From Bacillota bacterium (lineage in GTDB: Bacteria > Bacillota > Dehalobacteriia > UBA4068 > UBA4997): a stretch of DNA of 5,955 nt. The stretch lies in assembly GCA_017398165.1 (NCBI GenBank), contig JAFQHB010000030.1:1-5955 (forward strand). The letters run 5' to 3'. The notes under the pieces were generated by a model, which saw only the letters and a list, made by a program, of their open reading frames with translations, did not search any database and had not been told where the DNA came from. Shown in pieces: positions 5,480-5,955 of the stretch (position 1 is its first letter; each line of letters opens with the position of its first letter). The position numbers were made by a program, and so were the translations under genes.

Positions 5480-5955
5480 TCAGGGCTTGCTGACATAATT
5501 CCACGGCGAGGTATGATTACCGTTTTTGCGTACCTCCAGATGCAGGTGATTGCCGGTGGAATTACCTGTCGAGCCGACGTAGCCGATAACATCACCCTGA
5601 TCGACACTGTCACCGACGCTGCAGCCCAGCTTGCTCTGGTGTGCATACAGGGTAGACATATTATTGCCGTGGTTAATAATGACGCAATAGCCATAAGAAC
5701 CATACCAGCGCGCCAAAATCACCTCGCCGGAATCACAGGCATATATCGGCGTACCCTTGGGCGCCGGCATATCAATACCGGTGTGCAGATTACGCTTGCC
5801 GCGCAGTGTACGCCAGCCATAATCCGAGCTGACATTACTGTAGCCCCGCAGCGGCCAGGCATAGATACCGCTGCCCACCTTGTCTGTAGGTGCGGTAGCT
5901 GCGCGGATCAACGCCGCCAGCTCCTCAGACTCCTTCTGGCGGGTAGCGATGGCAT
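5480..5955 (-). CDS. M23/LytM-family peptidase, C-terminal part (5' end beyond the window)
   Basis: The frame is open from the window edge to a TGA at 5480-5482, giving 157 visible residues; the true start lies outside. Residues about 1-20 (TRQKESEELAALIRAA) look like the end of a coiled coil, as in EnvC- or PcsB-like murein hydrolases and their activators. The catalytic LytM domain is complete. His57 and Asp61 (HTGID) and His138 are the zinc ligands, and His105 (LYAH) and His136 (of HLH) are the expected catalytic pair. All five are present, so an active zinc endopeptidase cutting peptidoglycan cross-links is likely. The WPLRGYSNVSSDYGWR and GYVGSTGNSTGNHLHLEV motifs are typical. The S41 gene follows on the same strand. 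In many Bacillota this pair lies behind ftsE-ftsX, which would be found beyond the window if the arrangement holds. Confidence 0.94.
   Translation of the reverse strand, partial: AIATRQKESEELAALIRAATAPTDKVGSGIYAWPLRGYSNVSSDYGWRTLRGKRNLHTGIDMPAPKGTPIYACDSGEVILARWYGSYGYCVIINHGNNMSTLYAHQSKLGCSVGDSVDQGDVIGYVGSTGNSTGNHLHLEVRKNGNHTSPWNYVSKP

Overview
The window looks like chromosomal DNA from an endospore-forming member of the Bacillota (Clostridia or Negativicutes type). The evidence is Gram-positive style Shine-Dalgarno sequences (GGAGGAGG, AGGAGGTG), a SpoVID/SipL-like protein with an N-terminal SPOCS (DUF3794) domain and a C-terminal LysM domain, a two-repeat P-loop family protein (PRK06851 type) known mainly from such bacteria, and an M23 peptidase next to an S41 peptidase. 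GC content is moderately high by eye. The exact genus cannot be read from the sequence.

Layout: all four supported genes lie on the minus strand, so transcription runs from high to low coordinates. (1) 5480-5955: the C-terminal catalytic part of a LytM/M23 peptidase whose 5' end is outside the window. (2) 4183-5334: an S41 (C-terminal processing) peptidase with a lipoprotein signal and a PDZ domain. It is followed by a 212-bp intergenic region with a degenerate 40-bp direct repeat and a strong Rho-independent terminator. (3) 2900-3970: a PRK06851-family protein of two homologous halves, in which both P-loops have lost the Walker A lysine. (4) 2-2785: a 927-residue SPOCS-LysM spore envelope morphogenesis protein. 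Its long middle part is low-complexity sequence containing three unrelated tandem repeats: 23 pentapeptides, 8 pentapeptides and a His-rich hexapeptide array.

How the genes may work together: the M23 and S41 pair resembles the cell-wall hydrolase/processing protease cluster often found downstream of ftsEX. The terminator at 4036-4071 separates it from the second block. That block pairs a probable pseudo-ATPase with a spore coat or cortex scaffold. The scaffold gene has its own plausible sigma-E-like promoter and a perfect hairpin directly upstream of a strong Shine-Dalgarno sequence, so it is probably expressed in the mother cell during sporulation.

The most interesting points are the loss of both nucleotide-binding loops in the PRK06851-like protein, and the repeat-built middle of the SPOCS-LysM protein, where two copies of a short LPVW-containing motif flank the main repeat array. 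I see no RNA gene, CRISPR array, insertion sequence or plus-strand gene that I can support.
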